A DNA stretch of 14,987 nt, taken from Thermodesulfobacteriota bacterium. GTDB taxonomy: Bacteria; Desulfobacterota; BSN033; UBA1163. Numbering within the stretch: position 1 is the first letter of the stretch; every line of letters begins with the position of its first letter. Made by a program: the position numbers and the translations under genes. Of this stretch, positions 13,832 to 14,987 are shown one piece after another. Below the pieces are notes generated by a model that worked only from the letters and a program-made list of their open reading frames with translations, did not search any database and was not told where the DNA came from. The stretch covers positions 1-14,987 of the forward strand of contig JASEIE010000049.1 of assembly GCA_030024065.1 (NCBI GenBank). The letters are read 5' to 3'.

Positions 13832-14987
13832 TTGAATACCAGTAAGGTAAAATATACGCAAACAGAGATAGGAAGGATACCGAAAGAGTGGGAAATTGTC
13901 CCATTAAAGGGAATTTCGGAAATCAACAAAGAGTCAATTGACCCGGCAAAAGAATTTCCAGATCATAAATTCTTGTATATCGATATTGATTCAGTTGAGA
14001 ATGAAACAGGGGTTATTAGAAATGCTAAAGAAATTATTGGAAAGAGTGCTCCATCCAGAGCTCGTCGGTTAATCCATCAAAATGATGTTCTTATGTCAAC
14101 GGTTCGTCCCTATCTGAAGGCGTTCACTATTGTGCCGAAAAAATTCAATAGCCAGATATGCTCAACAGGGTTTGCCGTGTTGACCTGTGGAGAAAAACTA
14201 TTACCTCTCTTTCTTCTATACAGTCTTTTTGCAAAGAGTGTCCTAGATCAATGCAAGAAAATGATGGTGGGGGGCCAATATCCAGCTTTGACGGCTTCCC
14301 AAGTCTCAAATATAGAAGTACTCATTCCTCCTCTCCCTGAACAGAAAAAAATTGCTGAGATTCTTTCTACTGTGGATGAGGCCATCGAGAAGGTTGGTCA
14401 GGCAATAGAAAAGACTCAAAAGCTGAAGAAGGGATTGTTGCAGACCCTTCTTGCGAAGGGGATTCAAAAAGGAAGATTCAAGATTCAAGATTTTAAAGAC
14501 ACGGAGATAGGAAGGATACCAAGGGAGTGGGAGGTTAACAGTATAACAGAAGTCGGAACCTTACAGTATGGCATTACAAAGACAGCTATAAAAGTCAACA
14601 CAGGGGTAAGATTTTTAAGGATAACAGACATAACAGATGAAGGTGTTAAATGGGATGGTGTTCCTTATTGTGAATTAACAAAAAATGAGTTGGAAAAATA
14701 CGAACTGAAGTGTGGAGATATTTTGTTTGCTCGTATCGGTGCAACTACTGGAAAGACCTGCTTTATTGAGAAGGCTCCTGGGAGTGTTTTTGGTTCGTAT
14801 TTACTAAGAATGCAACCCTTAAAAGGCATAGATACGAAATTTCTATTTTTTTTCACGCAATCGCCTTTTTACTGGAAGCAAGTTAATGCTGTAAAAGGAG
14901 GGCAATTAAAAGGGGGTTTAAATACGAAATTGCTTGGTAATATAAAATTCCCTCTCCCTCCACTTTCTGAACAACAAAAAGTTGCTG
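13832..14987 (+). CDS. hsdS: Type I restriction-modification specificity subunit HsdS (3' end outside window)
   Basis: This subunit sets DNA target recognition for the type I complex. The frame is open for 385 codons to the window edge with no stop. It starts at TTG 13832, with AGGAG (13821-13825) 6 nt upstream; no ATG is suitable. Two target-recognition half-modules are visible. Each begins with a TEIGRIPxEWE element (residues 11-21 and 224-234) and ends in PPLPEQKKIAEIL (166-178) or PPLSEQQKVA (376-385). A conserved coiled-coil helix lies at about 179-215 (VDEAIEKVGQAIEKTQKLKKGLLQTLLAKG, described by its ends). The second helix is presumably beyond the edge. The two half-modules recognise the two halves of a bipartite site that cannot be read here. 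hsdR is expected further right or elsewhere. Confidence 0.93.
   Translation, partial: MNTSKVKYTQTEIGRIPKEWEIVPLKGISEINKESIDPAKEFPDHKFLYIDIDSVENETGVIRNAKEIIGKSAPSRARRLIHQNDVLMSTVRPYLKAFTIVPKKFNSQICSTGFAVLTCGEKLLPLFLLYSLFAKSVLDQCKKMMVGGQYPALTASQVSNIEVLIPPLPEQKKIAEILSTVDEAIEKVGQAIEKTQKLKKGLLQTLLAKGIQKGRFKIQDFKDTEIGRIPREWEVNSITEVGTLQYGITKTAIKVNTGVRFLRITDITDEGVKWDGVPYCELTKNELEKYELKCGDILFARIGATTGKTCFIEKAPGSVFGSYLLRMQPLKGIDTKFLFFFTQSPFYWKQVNAVKGGQLKGGLNTKLLGNIKFPLPPLSEQQKVA
13865..14520 (+). repeat. 17-bp direct repeat at the starts of the two HsdS half-modules
   Basis: GAGATAGGAAGGATACC is present at 13865-13881 and again, identically, at 14504-14520. Both encode EIGRIP at the entry of a target-recognition module. 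The coordinates given span both copies. This is a typical feature of HsdS, which evolved by internal duplication, and exact identity over 17 bp could allow recombination between halves. Confidence 0.85.

Overview
The window looks like a chromosomal segment of a Gram-negative, probably anaerobic bacterium of the former Deltaproteobacteria (Desulfobacterota, perhaps syntrophic or sulfate-reducing relatives). This is inferred from gene families common together there (DUF4388/PATAN proteins, DUF169, a Cys-rich SAP-like small protein, DctPQM TRAP transporters, PcnB-type nucleotidyltransferase), from moderate GC with strong AGGAGG ribosome-binding sites, and from intergenic spaces filled with short palindromic repeats. 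No rRNA, tRNA, CRISPR array or transposase was seen.

Layout. Positions 1-90 carry the probable 3' end of a gene, followed by a perfect 16-bp hairpin. Position 254-922 encodes an unrecognised exported protein. Positions 1186-4247 hold a signalling-like cluster: a DUF4388/PATAN plus winged-helix protein, a Cache-HAMP membrane sensor that stops after HAMP with no kinase or methyl-accepting domain, and, 15 nt later, a soluble protein with two PATAN-like modules and an acidic linker. The latter two are surely one operon, and the soluble protein may be the partner of the orphan sensor.

Positions 4299-7396 are a complete TRAP transporter (dctP-dctQ-dctM) with a good sigma70-type promoter, a long purine-rich leader and a terminator hairpin between dctP and dctQ that would favour surplus binding protein. 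Convergent to it lies a poly(A) polymerase/CCA-adding family gene (7755-8963, minus strand), separated by a 358-bp gap packed with palindromic repeats. Then come a 64-aa SAP-like Cys-rich protein and a DUF169 protein.

From 10328 to the right edge is a type I restriction-modification locus: a near-consensus promoter, hsdM with an extra N-terminal winged-helix-like domain, a COG2865-type regulator/ATPase-like protein (AlbA_2 + GHKL-type + winged helix) and hsdS, which starts with TTG and runs off the window. The restriction subunit hsdR is not in the window. The hsd genes are separated by short repeats and, just before hsdS, by a perfect 10-bp inverted repeat overlapping a TATAAT, which looks like an operator. 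The nearest thing to an unusual system here is this hsdM-regulator-hsdS arrangement, followed by the PATAN/Cache-HAMP cluster. Each component family is known, and their co-operation is inference.
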